Shown here: positions 1-7,019 of the stretch, piece after piece | Position numbering within the stretch: the first letter of the stretch is position 1 | How the letters are laid out: every line of letters starts with the position of its first letter | Assembly (NCBI GenBank): GCA_017534835.1 | Contig: JAFXVT010000007.1 | Coordinates: forward strand, 1-34,491 | From: Ruminococcus sp. | Lineage (GTDB): Bacteria; Bacillota; Clostridia; Oscillospirales; Ruminococcaceae | Direction of reading: 5' to 3' | DNA: 34,491 nucleotides | Translations under genes and position numbers: made by a program | Notes under the pieces: generated by a model | The model's database searches: none | The model's input: only the letters and a program-made list of their open reading frames with translations | What the model was told of the DNA's origin: nothing

Positions 1-1
1 A

Positions 2-109
2 TACTGGGCTAATGTGTTCCTCGCAATATCATTTATCGCAGCTGTTTTCAACGGCTTCTGCTCGTACATTCTGCTCGACACGTACTACAATCCCCCTTCC
101 GTACACTAG
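2..109 (+). CDS. C-terminal fragment of an unidentified membrane protein
   Basis: An open frame runs in from the window edge and stops at TAG 107-109. It encodes about 35 residues, of which some 26 are strongly hydrophobic (WANVFLAISFIAAVFNGF...), so this looks like the last transmembrane helix and short tail of an integral membrane protein. No family can be named from this fragment. A good rho-independent terminator lies about 140 bases downstream on the same strand, which supports a plus-strand transcript ending here. The alternative is a chance open frame, because the fragment is too short for a codon-usage test. Confidence 0.45.
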   Translation, partial: YWANVFLAISFIAAVFNGFCSYILLDTYYNPPSVH

Positions 110-114
110 AGTTA

Positions 115-231
115 ATGTGCACATTCGATATAACATTGGAAGAAGCAAAGGCTTTCAGAGCCGCGAACGGACAAACGATAAAATCCAAAATATGGGAAGA
201 TATCAATGTTGAAGTTCGCATATGCGGATAA
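115..231 (+). CDS. Tiny ORF, 38 aa, unknown
   Basis: ATG 115 to TAA 229-231 encodes 38 residues beginning MCTFDITLEEAKAF. It starts 5 bases after the stop of the preceding fragment and ends just before a terminator hairpin, so it sits in the right place to be the last cistron of the same transcript. The composition is protein-like (charged, amphipathic, with WEDINVEV near the end), but the ribosome binding site is weak (only AGAG upstream). It could be a real small protein, a remnant of a broken gene, or noise. Confidence 0.3.
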   Translation: MCTFDITLEEAKAFRAANGQTIKSKIWEDINVEVRICG

Positions 232-246
232 CTAATGTTAATAACG

Positions 247-280
247 ATCCCCCTGAATCATTTCGGTTCAGGGGGATTTT
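247..280 (+). terminator. Rho-independent terminator
   Basis: An 11-bp perfect stem (247-257 with 267-277, core CCCCCTGAA/TTCAGGGGG) has a 9-nt loop and is followed by TTTT on the plus strand only. It ends the transcript entering from the left edge. Confidence 0.85.
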
Positions 281-310
281 ATGCGTATGGAATACCGCCT
301 TTAGGATCCT

Positions 311-1273
311 TTATTTAGTTTGCAGGAACTCTTTAAGCAGGAATGCACAAAAATACGGAAATGAATACACATTGTCCGAATAGCCGACATTACCATTGAA
401 CAGCTTAACACCGAATTTAATATCTGCGTATTTATCGGAGTTTATCAGCGCTCTCAGGGACTTCGCTCTGCCATTCTCAGCCTTTACTTCAACAGGCACA
501 AGCGAATCCTTAGTACGCATGAAGAAATCCTGTTCAAGTGTGGAGTTCTCACGACGATAGTAATAGAGGTCGCAGCCGCTTTTGACCAGAGCCTCACCTA
601 CGATGTTTTCATAGAGAGCACCTTTATATACACCAAGGTTTTTATTTGCACGGAGGTCGTCCTGTGCTTCGTCGTCAAGCATTGCCACAAGCAGACCGCT
701 GTCTGCAAAATACAGCTCGAACTTATCCTCATCGTAGTTTCCCTTTAGTGGCAACTCAGGAAAGTTTAGACAGTAACAGGGATTGACGATGCCTGCATCA
801 ACGAGCCAGTCTATACAGCCGCGGTAATCGCGGAAACGAGCTCCCGAGGCTACCTTTGAGATCTGAAACTTCTTGTTCTCCTTTGCAAGCTGCGGAGCGA
901 TCCGATTGAACACGTTAAGAATACGAGTCTGGTCAACACCTTCTGCATATTTACGAATATCTTCCTTGTAGTCCTCAAGAAGCTGTCTCTGCATATCGAG
1001 CGAGCCCTCAAATGTGCCGTTTTCGATATACTGTGAAACTACCGCAGGCATACCCCCGAGAACACAAAAATCGAGAAAAAGTGAACGGCAAACCGATAGC
1101 TCCAGCTCACTGAACGGCTTCTGCTCTATCATATGGGTGAACAGATTTTCACGGAATGAATCATCATAACCTTTCGCCCAGAGAAACTCCTCAAAATCAA
1201 GCGAGCGCATTATATAGTCTTTTTTGTAGCCAACAATGTTGCTCTCGATTTTCCGATAATTGATACCGAGCAT
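311..1273 (-). pseudogene. 5'-truncated AAA-family ATPase (DUF4143 type)
   Basis: The 320-residue product matches the C-terminal two thirds of the AAA_14/DUF4143 ATPases: after SMLGINYRKIES come the DFEEFLWAKGY segment, the winged-helix-like middle (KYAEGVDQTRILNVFNRIAPQLAKENKKF is the diagnostic stretch) and the nuclease-like end FELYFADSGLL...VPVEVKAENGR. Full-length members are near 400 residues. Here the Walker A and Walker B part is absent. The frame stays open upstream of the ATG for about 28 codons and still encodes FDVICSGS, the normal lead-in to the LLGI motif, so the gene has lost its 5' end around position 1300, where a hairpin now sits. The remaining ORF has no ribosome binding site worth the name. 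Without a P-loop it cannot be a working ATPase; the VEVKAENG region resembles PD-(D/E)XK folds, so residual function cannot be fully excluded. Confidence 0.8.
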
Positions 1274-1307
1274 AGAACCACTGCATATAACATCGAAACG
1301 ACTATAA

Positions 1308-1343
1308 AAGGTGCTGTCAGGGGATACCCGACAGCACCTTTTT
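1308..1343 (+). terminator. Orphan bidirectional terminator hairpin
   Basis: GGTGCTGTC and GACAGCACC form a perfect 9-bp stem flanked by AAAA on the left and TTTTT on the right, so it could terminate in either direction. No intact gene now leads into it. It lies just where the truncated ATPase loses homology, so it may have belonged to a deleted neighbour and mark the deletion join. Confidence 0.65.
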
Positions 1344-1384
1344 GCGTCTTTGTAAAGTTAAATGAAAAAATAATTGAAAGGCAC

Positions 1385-1422
1385 TTGACAGACGGATTTA
1401 TATTTGATACAATATAGTTGTA
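1385..1422 (+). promoter_or_regulatory. Promoter with OhrR/MarR operator for the peroxidase operon
   Basis: TTGACA (1385-1390), a 17-bp spacer and TACAAT (1408-1413) form a strong sigma-A promoter. The palindromic TACAATATAGTTGTA (1408-1422) overlaps the -10 box and start site and closely matches the TACAATT-AATTGTA operators described for OhrR-type MarR regulators. This placement predicts autorepression of the regulator, peroxidase and radical SAM genes, relieved by thiol oxidation. Confidence 0.8.
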
Positions 1423-1450
1423 AACAACATAAAAGTAAGGACGTGATACT

Positions 1451-1897
1451 ATGGAGTTCGACTACAAGGAGGCTATGAAGCTCGAGAACCAGCTCTGCTT
1501 TCCGCTTTACGCGGCGGCAAGGACTGTTACGGGAATGTACACCCCCTATCTGAAAGCACTGGACCTGACATATACACAATATATCGTCCTGCTGGTCCTG
1601 TGGGAAAAGGACGGTATCACAGTCGGTGAGATATGCAGGAAGCTTATGCTCGACAGCGGTACACTCTCTCCGCTGCTGAAAAAAATGCAGACGCTTGGCT
1701 ACCTCGAAAAACAGCACAGCAAGGACGACGAAAGAGCGGTGCTCATCTATCTGACTGAGGAGGGCCGCGCTTTGCAGGAAAAGGCAAAGAATATCCCGAT
1801 GCAGGTCGGACAGTGTGTGAAGCTCGCACCCGAAAAGGCTGAGCAGCTCTATACGCTGCTCTATGAATTGCTTTCAGCGGCAGACGAGAGCCACTGA
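1451..1897 (+). CDS. OhrR-type MarR family redox regulator
   Basis: This 148-residue winged-helix protein belongs to the OhrR branch of the MarR family. The signature is the N-terminal LENQLCFPLYAAAR, in which Cys16 occupies the position of the peroxidatic cysteine of OhrR, and the tyrosines that help sense its oxidation (LTYTQY) follow. The recognition region is SGTLSPLLKKMQTLGYLEKQHSKDDERAV, with the DDER wing. Only one cysteine lies near the sensor position; Cys62 and Cys123 occur later, so either a two-Cys disulfide or an S-thiolation mechanism is possible. It is the first gene of an operon with a glutathione-peroxidase-family enzyme 23 bases downstream, and its own promoter carries a matching operator. 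It likely represses the operon until organic hydroperoxides oxidise Cys16. The substrate class is inferred from the family. Confidence 0.9.
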   Translation: MEFDYKEAMKLENQLCFPLYAAARTVTGMYTPYLKALDLTYTQYIVLLVLWEKDGITVGEICRKLMLDSGTLSPLLKKMQTLGYLEKQHSKDDERAVLIYLTEEGRALQEKAKNIPMQVGQCVKLAPEKAEQLYTLLYELLSAADESH

Positions 1898-1920
1898 AAA
1901 AACTGAAAGGAGTATTTATT

Positions 1921-2469
1921 ATGAAAACAGTGTATGATTTTACAGTCAAGGACCGCACAGGCAGCGAGGTAAATCTCGGCGAATATCAGGGCAAGGTGCT
2001 GCTCGTTGTGAATACAGCGACAGGCTGCGGCTTCACTCCGCACTATGAGCCGCTTGAGGCTATGTACAAGGACCTCCGTGACAAAGGGTTCGAGATACTT
2101 GATTTTCCCTGCAATCAGTTCGCAAATCAGGCGCCCGGGGACGAAAATGAGATACACCAGTTCTGCACGCTCAAATTCGGCACTGAGTTCCCGCAGTTCG
2201 CAAAGATAGAGGTCAACGGTGAAGGTGCAGACCCGCTGTTCGCTTATCTATCAACAGAGAAGCCTTTCGAGGGCTTCGGCAAGGGAATAAAGAATGCTGC
2301 TCTCAACAAATTCGCGGATATGAACAACAAGAAGTTCGGTGACAAGGCATATATCAAGTGGAATTTCACTAAGTTCCTCGTTGACAGGACAGGAAAGGTC
2401 ATCGCAAGATTCGAGCCTACAGTCGATATGGCGGACGTCCGCAAGGCTGTAGAGGAACTGCTGGGGTGA
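1921..2469 (+). CDS. Glutathione peroxidase family (thioredoxin-dependent) peroxidase
   Basis: The 182-residue protein has the complete GPx fold with the peroxidatic Cys36 in NTATGCGFTPHY, the FPCNQFANQ motif at 62-70 and the KWNFTKFLVD motif carrying the Trp-Asn of the catalytic tetrad. Cys82 (EIHQFCTLKFG) matches the resolving cysteine of plant/yeast-type thioredoxin-dependent GPx enzymes, so the physiological reductant is probably thioredoxin. The enzyme should reduce hydrogen peroxide and organic hydroperoxides in the cytosol. The ribosome binding site GAAAGGAG precedes the ATG. It sits between an OhrR-type regulator and a radical SAM gene that begins 4 bases after its stop, so the three are translated from one message. 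Confidence 0.93.
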   Translation: MKTVYDFTVKDRTGSEVNLGEYQGKVLLVVNTATGCGFTPHYEPLEAMYKDLRDKGFEILDFPCNQFANQAPGDENEIHQFCTLKFGTEFPQFAKIEVNGEGADPLFAYLSTEKPFEGFGKGIKNAALNKFADMNNKKFGDKAYIKWNFTKFLVDRTGKVIARFEPTVDMADVRKAVEELLG

Positions 2470-2473
2470 GAAC

Positions 2474-3583
2474 GTGGCAGAAGGAACAGTTTCAGGCTTT
2501 GACCTTCAGGAATATCTGACACGCGGAGTCGAGAGCATCGTATCCGAATCCCTCAGGGCAGTCCTGAAGGACCCGAAGGAGAGCGCGTTTATGCTCAGAT
2601 TCGCAGCTGCGAGCCGTGCGGCTTCAAAAAAGCGCCGGAAAGCTGAGGATAACGGCGAGCACATACCGCCGTTCCTGATAGCGAGCATTACAAGCAAGTG
2701 CAATCTTCACTGTGCCGGCTGCTATTCGCGCTGCAACCATGCAACGGTCGATTCCGAGCCGGTGAAGCAGCTGACGTCCGATGAGTGGCTGAAAATATTT
2801 GCCGAGGCGGACGAGCTGGGTATCAGCTTTATCCTCCTTGCCGGCGGAGAGCCGATGCTCAGACGCGATATAATCGAGGCTGCCGGAAAGAAGCAGAATA
2901 TCCTCTTCCCGATATTCACGAACGGGACCTTTTTTGACGGACGCTATTTTGAGCTGTTCGATAAATGCCGCAACCTCGTGCCGGTAATGAGCATCGAGGG
3001 CAGCCGCGAGATCACCGACAAGCGCCGCGGCGAAGGGATCTATGACAAGCTCATCGCAAATATGGACGAGCTGAAAAAGCGCGGGCTCATATTCGGTGCA
3101 TCTGTTACGGTAACAACTCAGAATTACCGTGAGGTAACGTCACAGGGCTTCCTCGGAGGACTCTCTGAGCGCGGCTGCAAGGCTGTCGTGTTCGTCGAGT
3201 ACGTCCCTGTGACCGATGAGAGCCGTGAACTCGCACCCGGCGACACAGAGCGTGCGCACGTAATGGCTGAGATACAGCGTCTCCGCGAGGAGCACCCGGA
3301 AATGGTATATGTATCATTCCCCGGCGACGAGAAGAGCTCCGGCGGCTGTGTTGCAGCCGGAAGAGGCTTCTTCCACATCAATTCCCACGGCGGCGCAGAG
3401 CCGTGTCCGTTTTCGCCGTATTCGGACGTGAACGTGAAGAATACCTCCCTGCGCGAGGCTATGCATTCGCCGCTTTTCACAGCTCTGCGGAGCGGTGACA
3501 TTCTCCTCGATGACCACGAGGGCGGGTGTATCCTCAACGAGAAAAGGGAGCTTGTAGAGGCTCTGCTTGCAGCAAACTCATAA
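2474..3583 (+). CDS. Radical SAM protein with SPASM-like C-terminus
   Basis: This 369-residue protein begins at GTG 2474, 4 bases after the peroxidase stop. A roughly 65-residue N-terminal helical extension precedes the radical SAM core. C76, C80 and C83 (SKCNLHCAGCYSRC) bind the [4Fe-4S] cluster that cleaves S-adenosylmethionine, and GGEP (124-127) helps bind SAM. The C-terminus has C292, the GRGFFHINSHGGAEPC stretch ending at C311, and C352 (GGC), a SPASM/twitch-like pattern that should hold one auxiliary Fe-S cluster. Such proteins usually modify peptides or make cofactors, and the substrate here is not evident: no precursor-peptide gene is adjacent. Co-transcription with an OhrR-controlled peroxidase suggests a role tied to oxidative stress, which is inference from context only. 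Confidence 0.88.
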   Translation: MAEGTVSGFDLQEYLTRGVESIVSESLRAVLKDPKESAFMLRFAAASRAASKKRRKAEDNGEHIPPFLIASITSKCNLHCAGCYSRCNHATVDSEPVKQLTSDEWLKIFAEADELGISFILLAGGEPMLRRDIIEAAGKKQNILFPIFTNGTFFDGRYFELFDKCRNLVPVMSIEGSREITDKRRGEGIYDKLIANMDELKKRGLIFGASVTVTTQNYREVTSQGFLGGLSERGCKAVVFVEYVPVTDESRELAPGDTERAHVMAEIQRLREEHPEMVYVSFPGDEKSSGGCVAAGRGFFHINSHGGAEPCPFSPYSDVNVKNTSLREAMHSPLFTALRSGDILLDDHEGGCILNEKRELVEALLAANS

Positions 3584-3584
3584 A

Positions 3585-3645
3585 ACAAAAAAGTCAGACG
3601 TCCGGCGGTAAAGCCCATACCGCGTGGCGTCTGACTCTGTTTATT
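3585..3645. terminator. Bidirectional terminator between convergent operons
   Basis: AGTCAGACG (3592-3600) and CGTCTGACT (3628-3636) pair perfectly, with further inner pairing GCGGTA/TACCGC. Six A residues on the left give a U6 tract for the minus-strand reading and the right side is T-rich, so the hairpin can end both the radical SAM transcript and the minus-strand lipoprotein transcript. Confidence 0.85.
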
Positions 3646-3665
3646 ATGGAGGTATTACCTTAGTA

Positions 3666-5003
3666 TCAGAACATTCTACCGTATCCGCCGCGTCCTCCGC
3701 CGAATCCGCCTGTGGGAGGCTCTCCGCCGAAGTCACCCGTTGGAGGCTCGCTGCCGAAGCCGCCGTGACCTCCGCCCATCATCATACTCTGCGGTATCTC
3801 GGATACTTCCTCGCCGTTGATGATGAGAGTTCCGCCGTTGAATTCAGCTGTTCTGTCGTAGTCAAATGAGGACATCTGTGCTGTTATGCTGATAGTTCCG
3901 CCGTTGATGTAGACAGAGCCGTTCGCATCTATAGCGTCCGTATCTCCGGGGCCGACTTCAACATTGAGATTTCCGCCGTTTATAGTGACAGCGACCTCAT
4001 AATCAGCAGAATCACCGGTCGCGTTGATACCGTCATCGCTTGCGTATATGTCGATATTGCCGTCGTTGATGACGATATTGGTCGCTTCGAATCCCTCAGA
4101 TGCAGTGATGTCGAAGTCGCCGCCGTCTGTCTGGAGCAATGCACAAGCCTGTATACCGTCGCTTCCGGCACTTATAGTGAAGCTGCCGCCGCTGATGATG
4201 ACAGTTCCCTCAGCGTTGTCATTTTCGCAGTGGAAGCCGTCCTTGTCTGCTTCAATGTCGAACGTGCCGCCGCATACTGAGATAGAATCGTTCGCCTCAA
4301 ATGCATCGAGAGCACACTTTACGCTGTAAGTGCCGCCGGTTATCTTCATATCGTCCTTGCCGGTGATACCGTTGCCGTAATTGGAAATTATGCTGAGAGT
4401 GCCTGTGCCGTTGAGAACGAGGTCGTCCTTTGAGAAAATGACAGCATCGGTGTTGGTCTCGCCGTCCGCCGTGAACTGACCTGAAACAGTGAGTGTATTA
4501 TCGGAGTCTGTCGTTGTGACGAACACCTTATCTGCTGAAATGACATAGATAACAGGGAAATCGTCGTTCTCGATGTCAACACCGTCGAGGACGAGCTGTA
4601 CCTTTGCGGTATCGTCCGCATCGACTCTGACGGTGAAGTTCTCAGCGCTTCCGCTTATAACGTAAACGCCTTCTTCGGTAATGTCGACGGTCTTGTCATC
4701 TGTTGCTTTTATCGTTTTGGCATTGCTGAGGTCGGCAGTCTGCTCAAGGTCGCGCTCGGTGAAGAGGTCGTTCTGAGTGTTCGAGATCTGCTTTATCTCA
4801 GCTGAACTGTCCTTATTCTCAGCCTTTGCTGCTGCAGCTTCAGTCGTATCCTCAGACTCGTTTGTCTCAGCGGCCGCAGATACGGACGTTTCCGCAGCCG
4901 AGCTCTGTGAAGCCGTTTCTGATGTCTGTTTGTTTCCGCAGGCTGTCATTGCTGCTGCTGTCAATGCTGCAAGAACAGCAGATATTATATATGCTTTTTT
5001 CAT
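3666..5003 (-). CDS. Cthe_2159-type carbohydrate-binding lipoprotein
   Basis: The 445-residue product starts at ATG 5003, chosen over an upstream in-frame ATG because AGGAAG lies 8 bases before it and a signal peptide follows at once. The signal peptide ends in a lipobox (LTAAAMTAC22), so the protein should be a lipid-anchored surface protein. A low-complexity Ser/Ala/Glu/Thr linker (about 25-75) leads to a repetitive region with recurring units such as ITGGTYSV, VCGGTFDIEADKDGFHCEN, ISGGSFTISAGSDGIQ and INGGNLNVEVGPGDTDAIDANGS, the pattern of the Cthe_2159 family (carbohydrate-binding domain DUF4353), which forms a right-handed beta-helix and binds cellulose or polygalacturonate. The C-terminus is a Gly/Pro-rich tail with repeated GGEPPTGxFGG. 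It is transcribed alone. The ligand in this species is not shown by the sequence. Confidence 0.88.
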   Translation of the reverse strand: MKKAYIISAVLAALTAAAMTACGNKQTSETASQSSAAETSVSAAAETNESEDTTEAAAAKAENKDSSAEIKQISNTQNDLFTERDLEQTADLSNAKTIKATDDKTVDITEEGVYVISGSAENFTVRVDADDTAKVQLVLDGVDIENDDFPVIYVISADKVFVTTTDSDNTLTVSGQFTADGETNTDAVIFSKDDLVLNGTGTLSIISNYGNGITGKDDMKITGGTYSVKCALDAFEANDSISVCGGTFDIEADKDGFHCENDNAEGTVIISGGSFTISAGSDGIQACALLQTDGGDFDITASEGFEATNIVINDGNIDIYASDDGINATGDSADYEVAVTINGGNLNVEVGPGDTDAIDANGSVYINGGTISITAQMSSFDYDRTAEFNGGTLIINGEEVSEIPQSMMMGGGHGGFGSEPPTGDFGGEPPTGGFGGGRGGYGRMF

Positions 5004-5085
5004 AATGATACTTCCTTTCCAAACAAAGCTCTGTGACATATCGTCAGCTGAGCGCCTCCGGGAGTGTTTCCTTTTCTATGATCGT

Positions 5086-5091
5086 ATTATA
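5086..5091 (-). promoter_or_regulatory. -10 box for the Cthe_2159-like gene
   Basis: A perfect TATAAT on the minus strand lies 83 bases upstream of the lipoprotein start. No good -35 is visible at 17 bp (ATTTAT), so the call rests on the -10 alone and on the absence of other candidates. The leader between them is about 75 nt. Confidence 0.45.
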
Positions 5092-5103
5092 GCGCAGGTA
5101 TTT

Positions 5104-5281
5104 GAGAAATAAATGTAGCGAATGTGAAATTATCCGGTAAAAATATGTAATTTCTGTCGGTGTGTGTGATAAACGAATGAAATTGCTTTCTCACATTCCG
5201 CACAGAACAGGCAATTGCACAAAAACCGAGCCGGTCCTTTGTGCATTGTTCCGAAAGTGCGGGGGAATGCGCACTTTCGTA
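5104..5281. other. Intergenic region with two hairpins upstream of the TetR promoter
   Basis: No gene was seen here. Two stem-loops precede the TetR promoter. The first pairs TGCACAAA (5216-5223) with TTTGTGCA (5238-5245). The second pairs CGAAAGTGCG (5252-5261) with CGCACTTTCG (5270-5279), a perfect 10-bp stem with an 8-nt loop that ends two bases before the -35 box. Neither is followed by a convincing U tract. They may be protein-binding sites or cruciform-prone insulation. Confidence 0.5.
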
Positions 5282-5331
5282 TTGACACGGTGTCAGAAAA
5301 GTGATATACTACAGATAGTGACACAGTGTCA
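5282..5331 (+). promoter_or_regulatory. TetR promoter with two perfect operators
   Basis: TTGACA (5282-5287) and TATACT (5305-5310) are separated by 17 bp. Two identical 13-bp palindromes, TGACACNGTGTCA, occupy 5283-5295 (over the -35) and 5319-5331 (just after the start site), with centres 36 bp apart. Binding at both would block the promoter completely, so the operon is expected to be autorepressed by the TetR protein encoded immediately downstream. Confidence 0.88.
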
Positions 5332-5351
5332 ACCAATGGGAGGTGAGCATT

Positions 5352-5972
5352 ATGCCGGTCTCTTCATCAGAGCTTATCGAGGCGAGACGTGATGAGATAA
5401 TCAGCGCCTGCGAAAAGCTGTATGAAACGATGAGCTTCAAGGATATAACTATCCGTGAGATAGGCAGGATAACGCCGTTCGGACGGACCTCGATATACAA
5501 CTATTTCCAGACGAAGGAGGAGATATTCCTCGCTCTTATGCAGCGCGAATACGAGCTGTGGGCGGCGGAGCTGAGAGGTCTTGCGGAGAGCACAGAGAGT
5601 ATGTCCCTTGCCGATTTTTCGGCGTTTCTCGCACATTCTCTCGAGAAGAGGGAGCAGCTTCTGAAGCTGCTTGCGATGAATCATTACGATATGGAGGAGA
5701 ATTCAAGCTCCGAAAGCCTTACCGCTTTCAAGGTCGCATACGGCGCTTCGCTCGATGCGATGAGGGGATGCGTGAAAAAATTCTTCCCGGAACAGGATAC
5801 TGAACGCTTCATATTCGTATTTTTTCCGTTCCTGTTCGGAGTTTACCCCTACGCCGTCGCGACGCAGAAGCAGCTCGACGCGATGAAGGCAGCAAAAATG
5901 GACTTTAAGATGCACAGTATCTATGAGATGATAGATTCCTGTGTAAGACAGCTTCTTGGAGGTGCAGAATGA
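5352..5972 (+). CDS. TetR family transcriptional repressor
   Basis: The 206-residue protein starts at ATG 5352, preceded at 5 bases by GGGAGGTGA; a GTG three codons earlier overlaps that ribosome binding site and is rejected. The N-terminal helix-turn-helix is typical of TetR proteins (RRDEIISACEKLYETMSFKDITIREIGR...FGRTSIYNYFQTKEEIFLALM, about residues 10-60). The C-terminal ligand domain is divergent, with an FIFVFFPFLFGVYPYA segment. The stop codon overlaps the ATG of the aldo/keto reductase (ATGA), indicating translational coupling. The two palindromes in its promoter are the likely binding sites. The inducer is unknown; the operon content suggests an electrophile such as a quinone or reactive carbonyl. 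Confidence 0.92.
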   Translation: MPVSSSELIEARRDEIISACEKLYETMSFKDITIREIGRITPFGRTSIYNYFQTKEEIFLALMQREYELWAAELRGLAESTESMSLADFSAFLAHSLEKREQLLKLLAMNHYDMEENSSSESLTAFKVAYGASLDAMRGCVKKFFPEQDTERFIFVFFPFLFGVYPYAVATQKQLDAMKAAKMDFKMHSIYEMIDSCVRQLLGGAE

Positions 5973-7006
5973 AATACACAAAGCTTGGCAGCTCAGACCT
6001 CAGCGTTTCGCGCATATGTATGGGCTGTATGGGATTCGGCGAAGCTTCAGACGGACAGCATTCGTGGACTGTCGATGAGGAGCATTCCCGTGAGATAATC
6101 AGGCGCGGACTTGAGCTCGGAGTGAATTTTTTTGATACAGCTATCGGCTATCAGTCGGGCACGAGCGAGCAGTACGTCGGCAGAGCGCTGCGTGACTTCG
6201 CAAAGCGTGACGAGGTCGTCGTTGCGACGAAGTTCCTTCCGCGTACTCCGGCAGACATCGAAGCCGGCATAACGGGTCAGCAGCACATCGAGCGGATGAT
6301 AAACAAGAGCCTTCAGAATCTCGGTATGGATTACGTTGACCTTTACATTTATCATATGTGGGACTGGAACACACCCATTTATGATATACTCGACGGCCTC
6401 AGCAGAGTTGTCAAGGCGGGGAAGGCACGCTATATCGGCATTTCCAACTGCTATGCGTGGCAGCTCGCAAAGGCGAATGCTCTTGCCGAGCGCGAGGGCT
6501 TCGCAAAATTCGTGAGCGTTCAGGGGCATTACAATCTCATCTTCCGCGAGGAGGAGCGTGAAATGGCGATGCTCTGCGCCGAGGACAACATTGCAATGAC
6601 TCCCTACAGCGCACTTGCAAGCGGAAGGCTCGCGAGACTTCCCGGCGAGACATCTAAGCGTGCCGAGGAGGACAGCTACGCTAAGTTCAAGTACGATGCA
6701 ACAAAGGAACAGGACGAGGTTATCATACGCCGCGTTGCCGAGCTGGCTGAGAAGCGCGGAGTTACAATGACAGAGGTAGCGCTCGCGTGGCTTCTCACTA
6801 AGGTGACAGCTCCCGTTGTCGGAGCAACAAAGCTCCACCACATCGAGGGCGCGGTAAAGGCTGTAGAGCTTGAGCTCTCGACCGAGGAGACAGCATATCT
6901 CGAAGAGCCGTATGTTCCGCACGCACTCGCAGGAGTTATGGCTCAGAACAAGCCTGCAAGCAAGGACGAAAAACACGTCTGGAGCACAGGCAGTCAGAAA
7001 ATATGA
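5969..7006 (+). CDS. Aldo/keto reductase
   Basis: This 345-residue protein is a single-domain TIM-barrel aldo/keto reductase of normal length. The catalytic tetrad is complete: Asp56 and Tyr61 in FFDTAIGY, Lys88 in VVVATKF and His129 in LYIYHMWD. The phosphate-binding end of the NADPH site is recognisable in APVVGATKLHHIEGAVKA. It most resembles the group annotated as oxidoreductases of the Tas/YajO type, which reduce aldehydes and ketones with NADPH. Its ATG overlaps the TetR stop and the next gene begins 13 bases after its stop, so it is the first enzyme of a TetR-controlled operon. The natural substrate is not shown. Confidence 0.93.
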   Translation: MKYTKLGSSDLSVSRICMGCMGFGEASDGQHSWTVDEEHSREIIRRGLELGVNFFDTAIGYQSGTSEQYVGRALRDFAKRDEVVVATKFLPRTPADIEAGITGQQHIERMINKSLQNLGMDYVDLYIYHMWDWNTPIYDILDGLSRVVKAGKARYIGISNCYAWQLAKANALAEREGFAKFVSVQGHYNLIFREEEREMAMLCAEDNIAMTPYSALASGRLARLPGETSKRAEEDSYAKFKYDATKEQDEVIIRRVAELAEKRGVTMTEVALAWLLTKVTAPVVGATKLHHIEGAVKAVELELSTEETAYLEEPYVPHALAGVMAQNKPASKDEKHVWSTGSQKI

Positions 7007-7019
7007 GGAGGATACGAAA

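Noticed and set aside
12-212. 66-residue ORF at the left edge, plus strand
   Set aside because: It overlaps the hydrophobic fragment at 2-109 and the small ORF at 115-231 in another frame, has no ribosome binding site and a Ser/Thr/Arg-rich composition typical of a shadow frame.
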